DNA of 40,477 bases from JBBSGC01 sp038254525 (GTDB taxonomy: Bacteria > Actinomycetota > Actinomycetes > Propionibacteriales > Nocardioidaceae), in NCBI GenBank assembly GCA_038254525.1, contig JBBSGC010000003.1, positions 1 to 40,477 on the forward strand, given 5' to 3'. The position numbers and the translations under genes were made by a program. A model generated the notes under the pieces. That model saw only the letters and a program-made list of their open reading frames with translations. It was not told the DNA's origin and did not search any database. Numbering within the stretch: the first letter of the stretch is position 1; each line of letters begins with the position of its first letter. Below are positions 1 through 9,037 of this stretch, one piece after another.

Positions 1-88
1 CCAGGTGCGCGGCCTGCCGTTCCAAGCCGCAGAGCTAGCTGACGTCATCCGCGGTGTCGCGTCCGGCACCGACCAGGAGAAGCCATGA
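1..88 (+). CDS. korA: 2-oxoacid:ferredoxin oxidoreductase alpha subunit, C-terminal end (partial)
   Basis: An open frame enters from the left edge (codons starting at base 2) and ends with a TGA at 86-88, giving about 28 residues that finish in PFQAAELADVIRGVASGTDQ and a short tail. The stop overlaps the korB start as ATGA, the usual coupling of the two subunits of this enzyme. The identification rests mainly on this position: alpha subunits of the KorAB type (pyruvate/2-oxoglutarate:ferredoxin oxidoreductase) are encoded directly before KorB, and their C-termini end in a similar amphipathic helix. No catalytic region is visible here, so the call is an inference from context. Confidence 0.7.
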   Translation, partial: QVRGLPFQAAELADVIRGVASGTDQEKP

Positions 89-1197
89 CTGCCATGCGTC
101 CCGCCACCGACGCCGCCGCCCACGCCGCGACCGACCTGCCGGTGCCGACGCTGCGCCGGGACGGTCTCGAAGGCGTCCCCGCCGCCGAGGTGCCCGGCAC
201 GCGGAAGGAGTACGCCTCCGACCAGGAGGTCCGCTGGTGCCCCGGTTGCGGTGACTACGCGGTGCTGGCAGCCGTCCAGAGCTTCCTGCCCGAGCTGGGC
301 CTGCGGCGGGAGAACATCACCTTTGTCTCCGGCATCGGTTGCTCCTCGCGCTTCCCCTACTACCTCGACACGTTCGGGATGCACTCCATCCACGGTCGGG
401 CGCCGGCCATCGCGACCGGGCTGGCCGTCAGCCGTCCAGACTTGTCGGTGTGGGTCGTCACCGGTGACGGCGACGCGTTGTCGATCGGCGGCAACCACCT
501 GATCCACGCGCTGCGTCGCAACGTCAACTTGACCATCTTGTTGTTCAACAACCGCATCTACGGGCTGACGAAGGGCCAGTACTCACCGACGTCGGAGACC
601 GGCAAGGTCACCAAGTCGACACCGATGGGATCGGTGGACACGCCGTTCAACCCGGTGTCGCTGGCGCTGGGCGCCGAGGCCACGTTCGTCGCCCGCACGA
701 TCGACTCCGACCGCTTGCACCTGACGACGGTGCTCCGGGAGGCTGCCGCACACCGCGGCACGTCATTGGTGGAGATCTACCAGAACTGCCCGATCTTCAA
801 CGACGGGGCCTTCGAGGCGTTCAAGGGCAAGGACTCCCGCGAGTCGGCGATCATCCCGCTGGTGCACGGAGCGCCGATCCGCTTCGGCCCGGAAGGCGCT
901 CGGGGTGTGGTCCGCGGCGCGGACGGCGGAGTACGTGTGGTCGACGTCGACGAGGTGGGTGCGGCCGCCCTGCTGGTCCACGACGCCCACGCGGCGGACC
1001 CGTCCACGGCCTTTGCGCTCTCCCGGCTGACCGATGCCGGCCAGCTGCACCAGGCGCCGATCGGCATCTTCCGGCAGGTGGAGCGCCCGGCCTACGACGA
1101 CCTCGCCCGCCAGCAGGTCACGACGGCACGTGAGATGCTGGGCAGCGGTGACCTCAGCGAGCTGCTCGGCGGCAGGGACACCTGGACCGTGGGGTGA
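85..1197 (+). CDS. korB: 2-oxoglutarate:ferredoxin oxidoreductase beta subunit
   Basis: The 370-residue protein is the thiamine-diphosphate-binding beta subunit of a 2-oxoacid:ferredoxin oxidoreductase, which oxidatively decarboxylates 2-oxoglutarate (or a related 2-oxoacid) to the acyl-CoA with ferredoxin as acceptor. The ThDP motif is clear: GDGD at residues 127-130 and the closing NN at 155-156. Four likely [4Fe-4S] ligands are Cys52 and Cys55 (CPGCGDY), Cys86 (GIGCSSRFP) and Cys235 (YQNCPIF). The length and the roughly 45-residue N-terminal extension fit the mycobacterial type of KorB. The ATG at 85 has an AGGAG 6 nt upstream and overlaps the korA stop; ATG 94 is a less likely alternative. 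It is cytoplasmic and acts with KorA as an alternative to the classical 2-oxoglutarate dehydrogenase. Substrate preference cannot be read from the sequence. Confidence 0.95.
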   Translation: MTAMRPATDAAAHAATDLPVPTLRRDGLEGVPAAEVPGTRKEYASDQEVRWCPGCGDYAVLAAVQSFLPELGLRRENITFVSGIGCSSRFPYYLDTFGMHSIHGRAPAIATGLAVSRPDLSVWVVTGDGDALSIGGNHLIHALRRNVNLTILLFNNRIYGLTKGQYSPTSETGKVTKSTPMGSVDTPFNPVSLALGAEATFVARTIDSDRLHLTTVLREAAAHRGTSLVEIYQNCPIFNDGAFEAFKGKDSRESAIIPLVHGAPIRFGPEGARGVVRGADGGVRVVDVDEVGAAALLVHDAHAADPSTAFALSRLTDAGQLHQAPIGIFRQVERPAYDDLARQQVTTAREMLGSGDLSELLGGRDTWTVG

Positions 1198-2108
1198 GCG
1201 AGAGCCGACGCGGACTGTGGTTTGGCTTTCTCGCCTATCTCGCCTGGGGACTTTTTCCCCTCTACTGGCCCCTCCTGAAGCCCACCGGGGCCGGCGAGAT
1301 CCTGGCGTTGCGGATCGTCTGGTCACTGGTGCTGGTCGGCGGGCTGGTCGCGGCCACCGGTCGGTGGGCGGCGATCCGGCGCATCGCCGCCGATCGGCGC
1401 CGGCTGTCGCTGATCACCGTCGGTGCGGTGGTGCTCAGCCTCAACTGGGGCACCTACATCTGGGGCGTCAACTCCGGCCACGTCGTGGAGACGTCGCTCG
1501 GCTACTTCATAAACCCGCTGATCACGGTGTTCATGGGCGTGCTGCTGCTCGGTGAGACGATGCGGCCGGTGCAGTGGGTGGCGATCGGCGTTGCCGGTCT
1601 CGCCGTCGCCGAGCTGACCGTCGACTACGGCCGGCCACCCTGGATCGCGCTGGTGCTGGCGTTCTCCTTCGGAACCTACGGCTTGATGAAGAAGAAGGCG
1701 TCGGTGGGTGCCGTGGAGGGGCTCGGGCTCGAGACGGCGATCCTCGCACCGGTCGCCCTGGTGTTCTTGACCGTCCTCCAGGTGCACGGCACGGCCACCT
1801 TCGGTCACCAGGGACTGCTCAACCTCGTGCTGCTCGTCGGGACCGGGGTCGTCACGACATTGCCGCTCCTGCTCTTCGGAGGTGCGGCAACCCGAATTCC
1901 GCTGACCACACTCGGGCTCCTGCAGTACATAGCGCCGCTGATGCAGTTCGCGCTCGGCCTGCTGGTCTTCCACGAGTCGATGACCCCGGCCCGTTGGGCA
2001 GGTTTCGGGTTGGTGTGGCTCGCGCTAATCGTCATCACTGCCGAGTCGGTCATCACGGCACGGCGCCCCGTGGAGCGGATGCCGCAGCCGGATCCCGCGC
2101 CCTGCTGA
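1194..2108 (+). CDS. rarD: RarD-type EamA/DMT family permease
   Basis: This 304-residue inner-membrane protein has about ten hydrophobic segments arranged as two EamA repeats. The N-terminal half carries the RarD-like signature GLFPLYWPLLKPTGAGEILA followed by ALRIVWS and LNWGTYIWGVNSGHVVETSL. The second half contains the GLLQYIAPLMQF segment typical of the family. RarD proteins belong to the drug/metabolite transporter superfamily; the name comes from a chloramphenicol-sensitivity protein, but the transported substrate is not established. The GTG start at 1194 overlaps the korB stop (GTGA), so translation is probably coupled to korB. The link to KorAB metabolism is only positional. The family call is firm and the function is open. 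Confidence 0.9.
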   Translation: MSESRRGLWFGFLAYLAWGLFPLYWPLLKPTGAGEILALRIVWSLVLVGGLVAATGRWAAIRRIAADRRRLSLITVGAVVLSLNWGTYIWGVNSGHVVETSLGYFINPLITVFMGVLLLGETMRPVQWVAIGVAGLAVAELTVDYGRPPWIALVLAFSFGTYGLMKKKASVGAVEGLGLETAILAPVALVFLTVLQVHGTATFGHQGLLNLVLLVGTGVVTTLPLLLFGGAATRIPLTTLGLLQYIAPLMQFALGLLVFHESMTPARWAGFGLVWLALIVITAESVITARRPVERMPQPDPAPC

Positions 2109-2133
2109 TCGGCCCGACGGGGGCTGACGACTG

Positions 2134-2169
2134 GCGCCCTCCGGCGGACTCCGGCGGCCTGCCGGGCGC
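2134..2169 (+). terminator. Possible hairpin after rarD
   Basis: GCGCCC at 2134-2139 pairs with GGGCGC at 2164-2169, with GC-rich inner sequence that can pair further (CCGGCGG occurs twice inside). There is no U-tract. It lies 25 nt after the rarD stop and before the DUF4383 gene, so it may end the kor-rarD transcript. Weak evidence. Confidence 0.35.
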
Positions 2170-2336
2170 TCACCGATTCACCCGCGAAGCGCTGCAAATG
2201 GCGAAATACCGAGACGCTGGAAGAATTGCCTTAGATTGCGGAGAGCAGCACCTATCCGATCCGGCACTCCCCGCCGGGTCGGTTCGCACCGATGTCTATG
2301 ACTGATGGATATCGACGAGAACACGGAGACCACCTC

Positions 2337-2825
2337 ATGAGAAGTCCCAGGAGCTCGGGGACCACGGGAACCACTACTGACCGTTGCGTCACGTGCAAGC
2401 TTGCCGCGCTAGTCGGTGTGGTGTTCCTCGCCGTTGGCATCCTCGGTTTCATCCCCGGAATAACTTCCAGCTACAGCGACATGGCGTTCGCCGGTCACAC
2501 GTCGGGCGCCTACTTGCTGGGCCTCTTCCAGGTCTCGATCCTGCACAACCTCGTGCACCTTGCCTACGGCGTCGCGGGGCTCGCGATGTTCCGCGCATTC
2601 TCCACGGCCCGTACTTACCTGGTCGCCGGCGGCATCATCTACCTGGTGCTGTGGATCTACGGCCTGCTGATCCACAACAACATGACCAGCGGCGCCAACT
2701 TCGTCCCGCTCAACAACGCGGACAACTGGCTGCACCTGGGGCTGGGTGCTGGCATGATCGCCCTCGGTCTGATCGGCAGTCGAGCCGACGCCACCAGCAC
2801 AACGACGGCGACGCGTACCGCCTGA
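2337..2825 (+). CDS. DUF4383 family membrane protein
   Basis: The product (162 residues from ATG 2337) has a short polar N-terminus with a CVTC pair and then four hydrophobic segments, ending in a Thr/Ala-rich cytoplasmic tail. The pattern LAALVGVVFLAVGILGFIPG, ILHNLVHLAYGVAGL, and NADNWLHLGLGAGMIALGL, with conserved His in the HNLVH and WLHL motifs, is diagnostic of DUF4383, a family common in Actinomycetota with no assigned function. I chose ATG 2337 because GGAGA lies 7 nt upstream; an in-frame start at 2292 lacks such a site. The gene stands alone between two transcripts, with 228 nt upstream in which I see no convincing promoter. Confidence 0.85.
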   Translation: MRSPRSSGTTGTTTDRCVTCKLAALVGVVFLAVGILGFIPGITSSYSDMAFAGHTSGAYLLGLFQVSILHNLVHLAYGVAGLAMFRAFSTARTYLVAGGIIYLVLWIYGLLIHNNMTSGANFVPLNNADNWLHLGLGAGMIALGLIGSRADATSTTTATRTA

Positions 2826-2863
2826 CCGGGCGCCTGGGCCACAGGCGACCGGCAGAGTCCGCC

Positions 2864-2895
2864 AGGCGGCGGGTCCCTTCGGGGGCCTGCCGCCT
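2864..2895. terminator. Strong bidirectional hairpin between DUF4383 gene and polyprenyl synthase gene
   Basis: AGGCGGC (2864-2870) pairs with GCCGCCT (2889-2895). The stem continues through GGG/CCT and CCC/GGG to a TTCG tetraloop at 2878-2881, giving a nearly continuous 14-bp stem. It sits in the 187-nt gap between two convergent genes and is followed on the plus strand by TCTTC, a short pyrimidine run. It very likely ends one or both of the converging transcripts. Confidence 0.75.
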
Positions 2896-3012
2896 TCTTC
2901 GTCCGACGCTCTGGCTCGAAGCTCTGGCTCGACGCGCTGGGGCCTGACACACTTCGCCGACACGCTGCTCCGGCTGCTCCACCGGCTACTCCCACCGGGC
3001 GGCAGTCCGAGG

Positions 3013-4008
3013 TCAACCGCTGCGGGTGACGACCAGGTCGCACAGTGCCTCGAGGGCGTGTCGGGCGGGGATGTCGGGCAGCGGGGCGAGCAGGGCGCGA
3101 GCGTTGTCGGCCCGCCGTTGCACGTAGGCACGCGCCTCGTCGACGGCTCGATGGGCGCGTAACAGCTGCAGCGCCTCGCGATGTTCGGCGTCGTCGGTCA
3201 ACGGCCGGCCCAGCAGCTCGCGCAGCCGGGCGTCGGTCGGGTCATCCGACGCCCGCGCCAGGAGTGCGGGCAGAGTCGGTACGCCTTCGCGCAGGTCGGT
3301 GCCGGAGGCCTTGCCGAGGTCGCCGGTGTCGCTGACGACGTCGATGATGTCATCGGCGAGCTGGAAGCAGCTTCCGATGCGCTCGCCGAACTGCGTCAGC
3401 GCGACCTGTACCCGCTCGGGTGCCTGAGCCATCAGCGCACCGAACAGCGCCGAGGTGGCGATCAGCGAGCCGGTCTTGTCGGCGACCACCGACAGGTAGT
3501 GCGCGAGCTCGTCCTGACCATCGGTCGGTCCGAGCGTCTCCCGGATCTGCCCGTGCACCAGCCGGGAGAACGTGCGCGCCTGCAGGCGCACGGCCTCGGG
3601 GCCGAGGTCGGCGACGATGTCGGAGGCGCGGGAGAACAGGTAGTCACCGACCAGGATCGCCACCGTGTTGTCCCAGCGGGCGTTGGCACTGGGCGCCCCC
3701 CGCCGCAACGACGCCTCATCCATGACGTCGTCGTGGTAGAGCGTTGCCACGTGGGTGAGCTCGACGACCAGAGCCGACGGCACCACACCCGGGGCGTCCC
3801 GGTCGCCGAACTCGGCCGAGAGCAGCACCAGCAGGGGCCGGAAGCGCTTGCCGCCGGCCTCGAGCAGATGCCGCGCCGCCTCGGTGACGAACGGGGCCTC
3901 GCTCTGCGTGGCCGCGGCCAGCTCCTTCTCCACATCGAGCATCCGCGCGCGCAGCCGCTCCTCGAGCGCGGCGTCGACCGACGGGACACCCAGACTGTTC
4001 TCGCTCAT
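3013..4008 (-). CDS. grcC: Long-chain polyprenyl diphosphate synthase
   Basis: This 331-residue trans-prenyltransferase condenses isopentenyl diphosphate onto an allylic diphosphate to make the polyprenyl side chain of menaquinone. The hallmarks are GGKRFRP (residues 52-58), the first Asp-rich motif DDVMD (93-97) followed by RRG, a KTG at 178-180, and the second Asp-rich motif DDIID (219-223). Small residues precede the first Asp-rich motif (ATLYH), with no bulky aromatic residue at the fifth position before it; in this family that predicts a long chain product rather than C15-C20. The exact chain length is not readable. The ATG overlaps the nuoN stop (ATGA), so it is translationally coupled to the complex I operon. 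Mycobacterial grcC1 similarly lies beside menJ. Confidence 0.92.
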   Translation of the reverse strand: MSENSLGVPSVDAALEERLRARMLDVEKELAAATQSEAPFVTEAARHLLEAGGKRFRPLLVLLSAEFGDRDAPGVVPSALVVELTHVATLYHDDVMDEASLRRGAPSANARWDNTVAILVGDYLFSRASDIVADLGPEAVRLQARTFSRLVHGQIRETLGPTDGQDELAHYLSVVADKTGSLIATSALFGALMAQAPERVQVALTQFGERIGSCFQLADDIIDVVSDTGDLGKASGTDLREGVPTLPALLARASDDPTDARLRELLGRPLTDDAEHREALQLLRAHRAVDEARAYVQRRADNARALLAPLPDIPARHALEALCDLVVTRSG

Positions 4009-5603
4009 CAGCGGACGAAGGCCCCGGCGTTGTGCGCCAGGTCGAGCACCGGGCCGGGCAGCACGCCGAGCACCAGGGTGGCAATGGCCGTGACGGCCAC
4101 GACCGTCGCCGTCAGCATGCTCGGCACTGCCACCGTCGGGCCGTCACCGACCGGGTCGGAGAAGAACATCAGCACGATCACGCGTACGTAGAAGAAGGCG
4201 GTCACCGCGCTCAGCACCACCGCGAGCACCACGAGCGGCCACGCGCCGCCGGACCACGCCGCGCTGAACACCGTCCACTTGCCGATGAAGCCGCTGGTGA
4301 GCGGAATACCGGCGAAGGCCAGCATGAAGAACGCGAACACCCCGGCGAGCAGCGGCGACGTGCGACCGAGCCCGGCCCAGCGGGACAGGTGCGTCGTCTC
4401 ACCGCCGGCGTCGCGGACCATCATGACCACCGCGAACGCGCCGATCGTCGAGAACCCGTAGGCGGTCAGGTAGAACAGCACGCTTTGCAGGCTGGTGACT
4501 CCGTCACCGGCCCAGACCCCGGCGAAGCCGACCAGCAGGAAGCCGGCGTGGGCGATCGAGGAGTACGCCAGCATCCGCTTGATGTCGGTCTGGGTCAGCG
4601 CGACGACCGAACCGACGAGCATGGTCAGGCCGGCCACGATCCAGATCATCGGCTGCCAGTCCCACTGGGCACCGCCCAGACCGACGTAGAACACCCGCAG
4701 CAAGGCGCCGAAGGCGGCCAGCTTGGTGCAGGCGGCCATGAAAGCGGTCACCGCCGTCGGCGCGCCCTGGTAGACGTCGGGCTGCCAGGAGTGGAACGGT
4801 GCCGCACCGACCTTGAACAGCAGGCCCACGCTCAGCATGCCGATCCCACCGAGCAGCAGCGCCGAGCTGCCGGTGCGGTTGCTCACCGCCTGGTCGATGC
4901 CGGCCATTGTGAACGACCCGGCGTAGCCGTAGACGAGCGCGATGCCGTAGAGGAAGAACGCGGAGGAGAACGCGCCGAGCAGGAAGTACTTGACCGCCGC
5001 CTCCTGGCTGATCAACCGGCGCCGCCGGGCCAGCCCGCACAGCAGGTACAGCGGAAGGCTCAGCACCTCGAGTGCCACGAACATCGTCAGCAGGTCGTTG
5101 GCGGCGGGGAACAGCATCATGCCGCCGACGGCGAACATCACCAGCGGGAACACCTCGGTGTGCTCGATGCCCTGGGTGGACGCCGCCCGCTCCGCCTCGG
5201 TCCCTGGCAACGCGGCCGCCTGCCCGGCGAACGCGGTGACCCCGCCCTCCAGCCGACGCTCGGCGAACAACATCACCGAGACGACCGAGAACAGCAGCAG
5301 CAGGCCCCACAGGAACACGGTCGGCCCGTCGACGGCGAGACCGCCCTCGGCGGCCACCAGCCCACGAGCCGGTACGGTTCCCGGTGCCTCCTGCAGGTTG
5401 CCGGCCACCAGCACCGTCCCGACGAGGGCGGCCACCAGCGCGCCCAGGGCCAGCACCACCTGCACCTGGTAGCGCAGGCGCCGACCCAGGACGGCCTCGA
5501 CGACGACGCCGAGCAGCGCCGCACCGAAGACGATCAACACCGGGTAGAGCGTCGCGTACTCGATGGTCGGGGCGGTGAAGGTGATGTCGGTCGGCACGGT
5601 CAC
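4008..5603 (-). CDS. nuoN: NADH-quinone oxidoreductase subunit N
   Basis: NuoN is one of the three antiporter-like proton-pumping subunits in the membrane arm of complex I. The 531-residue product has about 14 hydrophobic segments and the family's proton-antiporter core: a conserved Glu in MFVALEVLSLPLYLL, a Lys in the KVGAAPFHSWQPDVYQGAP stretch, and TDIKRMLAYSSIAHAGF. I chose GTG 5603, which overlaps the nuoM stop as GTGA; a second GTG at 5597 is possible. The frame stays open far upstream inside nuoM, but that part is only a shadow. The end overlaps the polyprenyl synthase start. Nothing is missing relative to family length. Confidence 0.96.
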   Translation of the reverse strand: MTVPTDITFTAPTIEYATLYPVLIVFGAALLGVVVEAVLGRRLRYQVQVVLALGALVAALVGTVLVAGNLQEAPGTVPARGLVAAEGGLAVDGPTVFLWGLLLLFSVVSVMLFAERRLEGGVTAFAGQAAALPGTEAERAASTQGIEHTEVFPLVMFAVGGMMLFPAANDLLTMFVALEVLSLPLYLLCGLARRRRLISQEAAVKYFLLGAFSSAFFLYGIALVYGYAGSFTMAGIDQAVSNRTGSSALLLGGIGMLSVGLLFKVGAAPFHSWQPDVYQGAPTAVTAFMAACTKLAAFGALLRVFYVGLGGAQWDWQPMIWIVAGLTMLVGSVVALTQTDIKRMLAYSSIAHAGFLLVGFAGVWAGDGVTSLQSVLFYLTAYGFSTIGAFAVVMMVRDAGGETTHLSRWAGLGRTSPLLAGVFAFFMLAFAGIPLTSGFIGKWTVFSAAWSGGAWPLVVLAVVLSAVTAFFYVRVIVLMFFSDPVGDGPTVAVPSMLTATVVAVTAIATLVLGVLPGPVLDLAHNAGAFVR

Positions 5604-7132
5604 GGCGTGGACCCCTCGCTGCTGGCCTCGACCGGGACGCCGGGTGATGGGTCGCTGACCCCGACGTGCTGCAACGTAGCGTCGACCGAGGGGTTGATCA
5701 CGTCGAGCAGCGGCTGCGGGAAGAATCCGGCGCCGATGATCAGCGCGACCAGCGGTGTCAGCGCGGCCACCTCGCGGATGCCGAGATCGCGGATCATCGC
5801 GTTGTCCGGCCGCAACGGCCCGGTCATGGTGCGCTGGTACATGAGCAAGATGTAGAGCGCGGCGAGCACCGTGCCCAACGTGGCGAGGACGCCGGCCGGC
5901 ACCGAGTGGGTGAACGTCCCGGCCAGCACGAGGAACTCGCTGACGAACGGGGCCAGGCCAGGCAGCGACAAGCTGGACAGGCCCGCGACCATGAACACGC
6001 CGGCGAGCATCGGGGCGATCTTCTGGACGCCGCCGTAGTCGGAGATCCGCTTCGAGCCGTGCCTGCTGATCAGGAAGCCGGTGACGAGGAACAACGCAGC
6101 GGTCGACATGGCGTGGTTGAACATGTAGAGCGTCGACCCGGAGGCCGACTGCGAGGTGAAGGCGAAGATCCCGAGCACGATGAAACCGAAGTGTGAGACC
6201 GACGTGTACGCGATCAGCCGCCGGATGTCGTCCTGGCCGATCGCCAGCAGCGCACCGTAGAGGACCGAGAAGACGGCCAGCGCGATGACCACCGGACTCG
6301 CCCACCGCGAGGCCTCCGGGAACAGCCCGAGACACCAGCGGATCATCCCGAAGGTGCCGATCTTGTCGAGCACGCTGACCAGCAGCACCGAGGTGCCGGT
6401 CGTCGCCTCGCTGGCCGCGTCGGGCAACCAGGTGTGCACCGGCCACAGCGGTGCCTTGATCGCGAACGCTATGAAGAAGCCGAGGAACAGCCAGCGCCCG
6501 GTCGACTCGCTCATCGGCACCTGGACCAGATCGCTCAGCAGGTAGCTCGGAGCGCCGGCGCGGGCGGACACGACGAACAGGCCGACCACGGAGGCGAGCA
6601 TCAGCAGCCCGCCCAGCAGCGAGTAGAGCAAAAACTTCACTGCCGCGTAGGAGCGCTGAGCGCCGCCGAAGCCGCCGATGAGGAAGTAGATCGGAATCAG
6701 CGTCGCCTCGAACAAGACGTAGAACAAGAACACGTCGGTCGCGGCGAACACACCGATCGCCAACCCTTCCAGGGCCAGCATCCACGCGAAGTAGGAGTTC
6801 GTGCTCCAACGGCCGTGCTCGCCGTCGCGCCAGGAGGCGAGCATCACCACCGGCGAGATGATCACCGTCATCAGCACCAGCGTCAGGCCGATGCCGTCGA
6901 CGCCGAGCGCGTAGTGGGCTCCGAAAGCGGTGATCCAGTCGTGGGTCTCGGTGAACTGCATCCCCGCGCCAGGGGAGTATTGCAGAGCCATCACCACGGT
7001 CAGCACCAGCGGAACTCCGCTCAGCGCGAGCGCCACCGTCTGGGGCAGTGTGCCGCGGCGGGGCAGCAGCAGCACGACGACGGCGCCCACCAGGGGCACC
7101 GCGCCGATCACGGTCAGCCAGGGGAAGCTCAT
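5600..7132 (-). CDS. nuoM: NADH-quinone oxidoreductase subunit M
   Basis: NuoM is a 510-residue antiporter-like subunit of the complex I membrane arm. It shows about 14 membrane segments and the family motifs: the Glu-bearing YVLFEATLIPIYFLIGGFGG, the Lys-bearing AFAIKAPLWPVHTWLPDAAS, and GQDDIRRLIAYTSVSHFGF. The ATG at 7132 overlaps the nuoL stop (ATGA), and its own stop overlaps the nuoN GTG. The C-terminal tail after the last membrane segment is short and acidic. It acts with NuoL and NuoN in proton translocation coupled to menaquinone reduction. Confidence 0.97.
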   Translation of the reverse strand: MSFPWLTVIGAVPLVGAVVVLLLPRRGTLPQTVALALSGVPLVLTVVMALQYSPGAGMQFTETHDWITAFGAHYALGVDGIGLTLVLMTVIISPVVMLASWRDGEHGRWSTNSYFAWMLALEGLAIGVFAATDVFLFYVLFEATLIPIYFLIGGFGGAQRSYAAVKFLLYSLLGGLLMLASVVGLFVVSARAGAPSYLLSDLVQVPMSESTGRWLFLGFFIAFAIKAPLWPVHTWLPDAASEATTGTSVLLVSVLDKIGTFGMIRWCLGLFPEASRWASPVVIALAVFSVLYGALLAIGQDDIRRLIAYTSVSHFGFIVLGIFAFTSQSASGSTLYMFNHAMSTAALFLVTGFLISRHGSKRISDYGGVQKIAPMLAGVFMVAGLSSLSLPGLAPFVSEFLVLAGTFTHSVPAGVLATLGTVLAALYILLMYQRTMTGPLRPDNAMIRDLGIREVAALTPLVALIIGAGFFPQPLLDVINPSVDATLQHVGVSDPSPGVPVEASSEGSTP

Positions 7133-9024
7133 GTCAGGTTCACCGCCAGCAGGGACAGCACAACCAGCACGACTCCACCGAGCATGGCGAGCGCGTACGA
7201 GCGGACGTAGCCGGTCTGGAAGCGTCGCACCCGGCCCGACGTGCCGCCGATCAGCGCCGCCAGCCCGTTGACGGCGCCGTCGATCCCCCGGTTGTCCGCG
7301 AAGACCATCGACCGGGTCAGGTACTGCCCAGGCCGCATGAACGCCGCCTCGTTGAAGGCGTCGCCGTAGAGGTCGCGGCGCGCCGCACGGGTCGCGAACG
7401 AGCCAACCGGCGCCCGCACCGGCACCCTGCTCCGTGCGTACATGACCCAGGCGACGGCGACGCCAGCCAGCACGACAGCGAAGATGACCGCGTTGAGCAA
7501 CAGCGCCGGCAGCGCCCCGTTGGGGGCGACCTCCGGCCCGACCACCGGCTCGAGCCAGCCGACTATCCAGTTCCCGGCGAGCAGGACCCCGCCGAGCGCG
7601 CTCGCCGCGGCCAGCACGACCAGCGGGACCGTCATCACGGCAGGGGACTCGTGCGGGTGCACCTCGTCCTGCCAGCGCTTGTCTCCGAAGAACGTCATCA
7701 GCATCAGCCGGGTCATGTAGAAAGCCGTGATGCCGGCGCCGAGCAGCGCACCCAGCCCCACGACCCAGTTGTCGGCGAAGGCGGCCTCGATGATGCGGTC
7801 CTTGCTCCAGAAACCGGAGAAGCCGGGGAAGCCGATGATCGCCAGATAGCCCATCGCGAACGTGAAGAACGTGATGGGCAGCGCCTTGCGCAGCGCCCCG
7901 TAGTGCCGCATGTCGACGTCGTCGGCCATGCCGTGCATGACCGAACCGGCGCCCAGGAACAGGTTGGCCTTGAAGAAGCCGTGGGTGAGCAGGTGGAAGA
8001 TCGCGAACGCGTAGCCCGCCGGGCCGATGCCGGCGGCCAGCATCATGTAGCCGATCTGGCTCATCGTCGAGCCGGCCAGCGCCTTCTTGATGTCGTCCTT
8101 GGCACATCCGATCACCGCGCCGAACAGCAGGGTGACCAGACCGACCAGCACCACCGCGGTCGACGCGACCGCGGTCGTGTCGAAGATGTAGTTCGAGCGG
8201 ACCACCAGGTAGACCCCGGCAGTGACCATCGTCGCCGCGTGGATCAGCGCCGACACCGGAGTGGGGCCTTCCATCGCGTCGAGCAGCCAGCTCTGCAGCG
8301 GCACCTGTGCCGACTTGCCGCAGGCGGCCAGCAGCAGCAGCAACCCCAGCACGGTCTGGGTGGCCGAGGACGCCGAACCGATGCCGGCGGCCACCCCGAC
8401 GAAGGTGAACGAGTTGAACGTGGCGAACATCAGCATGATCGCCAGCGCCATCCCGACATCGCCCACCCGGTTGACGATGAAGGCCTTCTTGGCCGCTATC
8501 GCGGCGGAGTCCTTGTGCTGCCAGAAGCCGATCAACAGGTACGAGGCGAGGCCGACGCCCTCCCAGCCGAGGAACAGTGCCAGGTAGTTGTCGGCCAGCA
8601 CCAGCGTGAGCATCGCGGCGATGAAGAGGTTGAGGTAGGCGAAGAACCGGCGGCGGCGCTCGTCGTGTGCCATGTAACCGATCGAATAGATGTGGATCAG
8701 CGATCCGACTCCGGTGATCAGCAGCACGAACACCGCGGACAGCGGGTCGTAGAGGAGGCCCAGGTCGACCCGGAACGCTCCGGCCTCGAACCAGGTGTAC
8801 AACGTCTGCCCGACCGCGCGCTGCTCCGGGGCCCGGCCGAGCAGCTGCACGAACATGGCGACGCCGATCGCGAACGAGGCAAGCGGCGCGAGCGTTCCGA
8901 GCAGGTGCCCCCAGCGGTCGGTGCGCCGACCCCCCACGAGCAGCAGCGCGGCACTGCCCAGCGGGATCGCCACCAGCACCCACGCCAGCGCGAACACGCC
9001 GTCGGCGTTGACAACGTCAGGCAC
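7129..9024 (-). CDS. nuoL: NADH-quinone oxidoreductase subunit L
   Basis: NuoL is the largest, distal antiporter-like subunit of complex I, here 631 residues. Family features visible are the Glu in LFLGWEGVGLASYLLIGFW, the Lys in AACGKSAQVPLQSWLLDAME followed by GPTPVSALIHAATMVTAGVY, and CAKDDIKKALAGSTMSQIGY. A C-terminal membrane segment follows a long amphipathic stretch, as expected for the lateral helix. The GTG start at 9024 has a GAGGAG about 9 nt upstream; an ATG at 9031 is out of frame. It lies 13 nt after nuoK, the only non-overlapping junction between nuoB and nuoN, and overlaps nuoM at its end. Confidence 0.97.
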   Translation of the reverse strand: MPDVVNADGVFALAWVLVAIPLGSAALLLVGGRRTDRWGHLLGTLAPLASFAIGVAMFVQLLGRAPEQRAVGQTLYTWFEAGAFRVDLGLLYDPLSAVFVLLITGVGSLIHIYSIGYMAHDERRRRFFAYLNLFIAAMLTLVLADNYLALFLGWEGVGLASYLLIGFWQHKDSAAIAAKKAFIVNRVGDVGMALAIMLMFATFNSFTFVGVAAGIGSASSATQTVLGLLLLLAACGKSAQVPLQSWLLDAMEGPTPVSALIHAATMVTAGVYLVVRSNYIFDTTAVASTAVVLVGLVTLLFGAVIGCAKDDIKKALAGSTMSQIGYMMLAAGIGPAGYAFAIFHLLTHGFFKANLFLGAGSVMHGMADDVDMRHYGALRKALPITFFTFAMGYLAIIGFPGFSGFWSKDRIIEAAFADNWVVGLGALLGAGITAFYMTRLMLMTFFGDKRWQDEVHPHESPAVMTVPLVVLAAASALGGVLLAGNWIVGWLEPVVGPEVAPNGALPALLLNAVIFAVVLAGVAVAWVMYARSRVPVRAPVGSFATRAARRDLYGDAFNEAAFMRPGQYLTRSMVFADNRGIDGAVNGLAALIGGTSGRVRRFQTGYVRSYALAMLGGVVLVVLSLLAVNLT

Positions 9025-9037
9025 GGTCCATCGCTCC

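Noticed and set aside
4008..8983. Apparent fusion proteins in which the nuoN or nuoM frame runs on far upstream
   Set aside because: The extensions lie inside the preceding nuo genes in a different frame and carry no conserved residues. GTGA/ATGA overlaps give the true starts.
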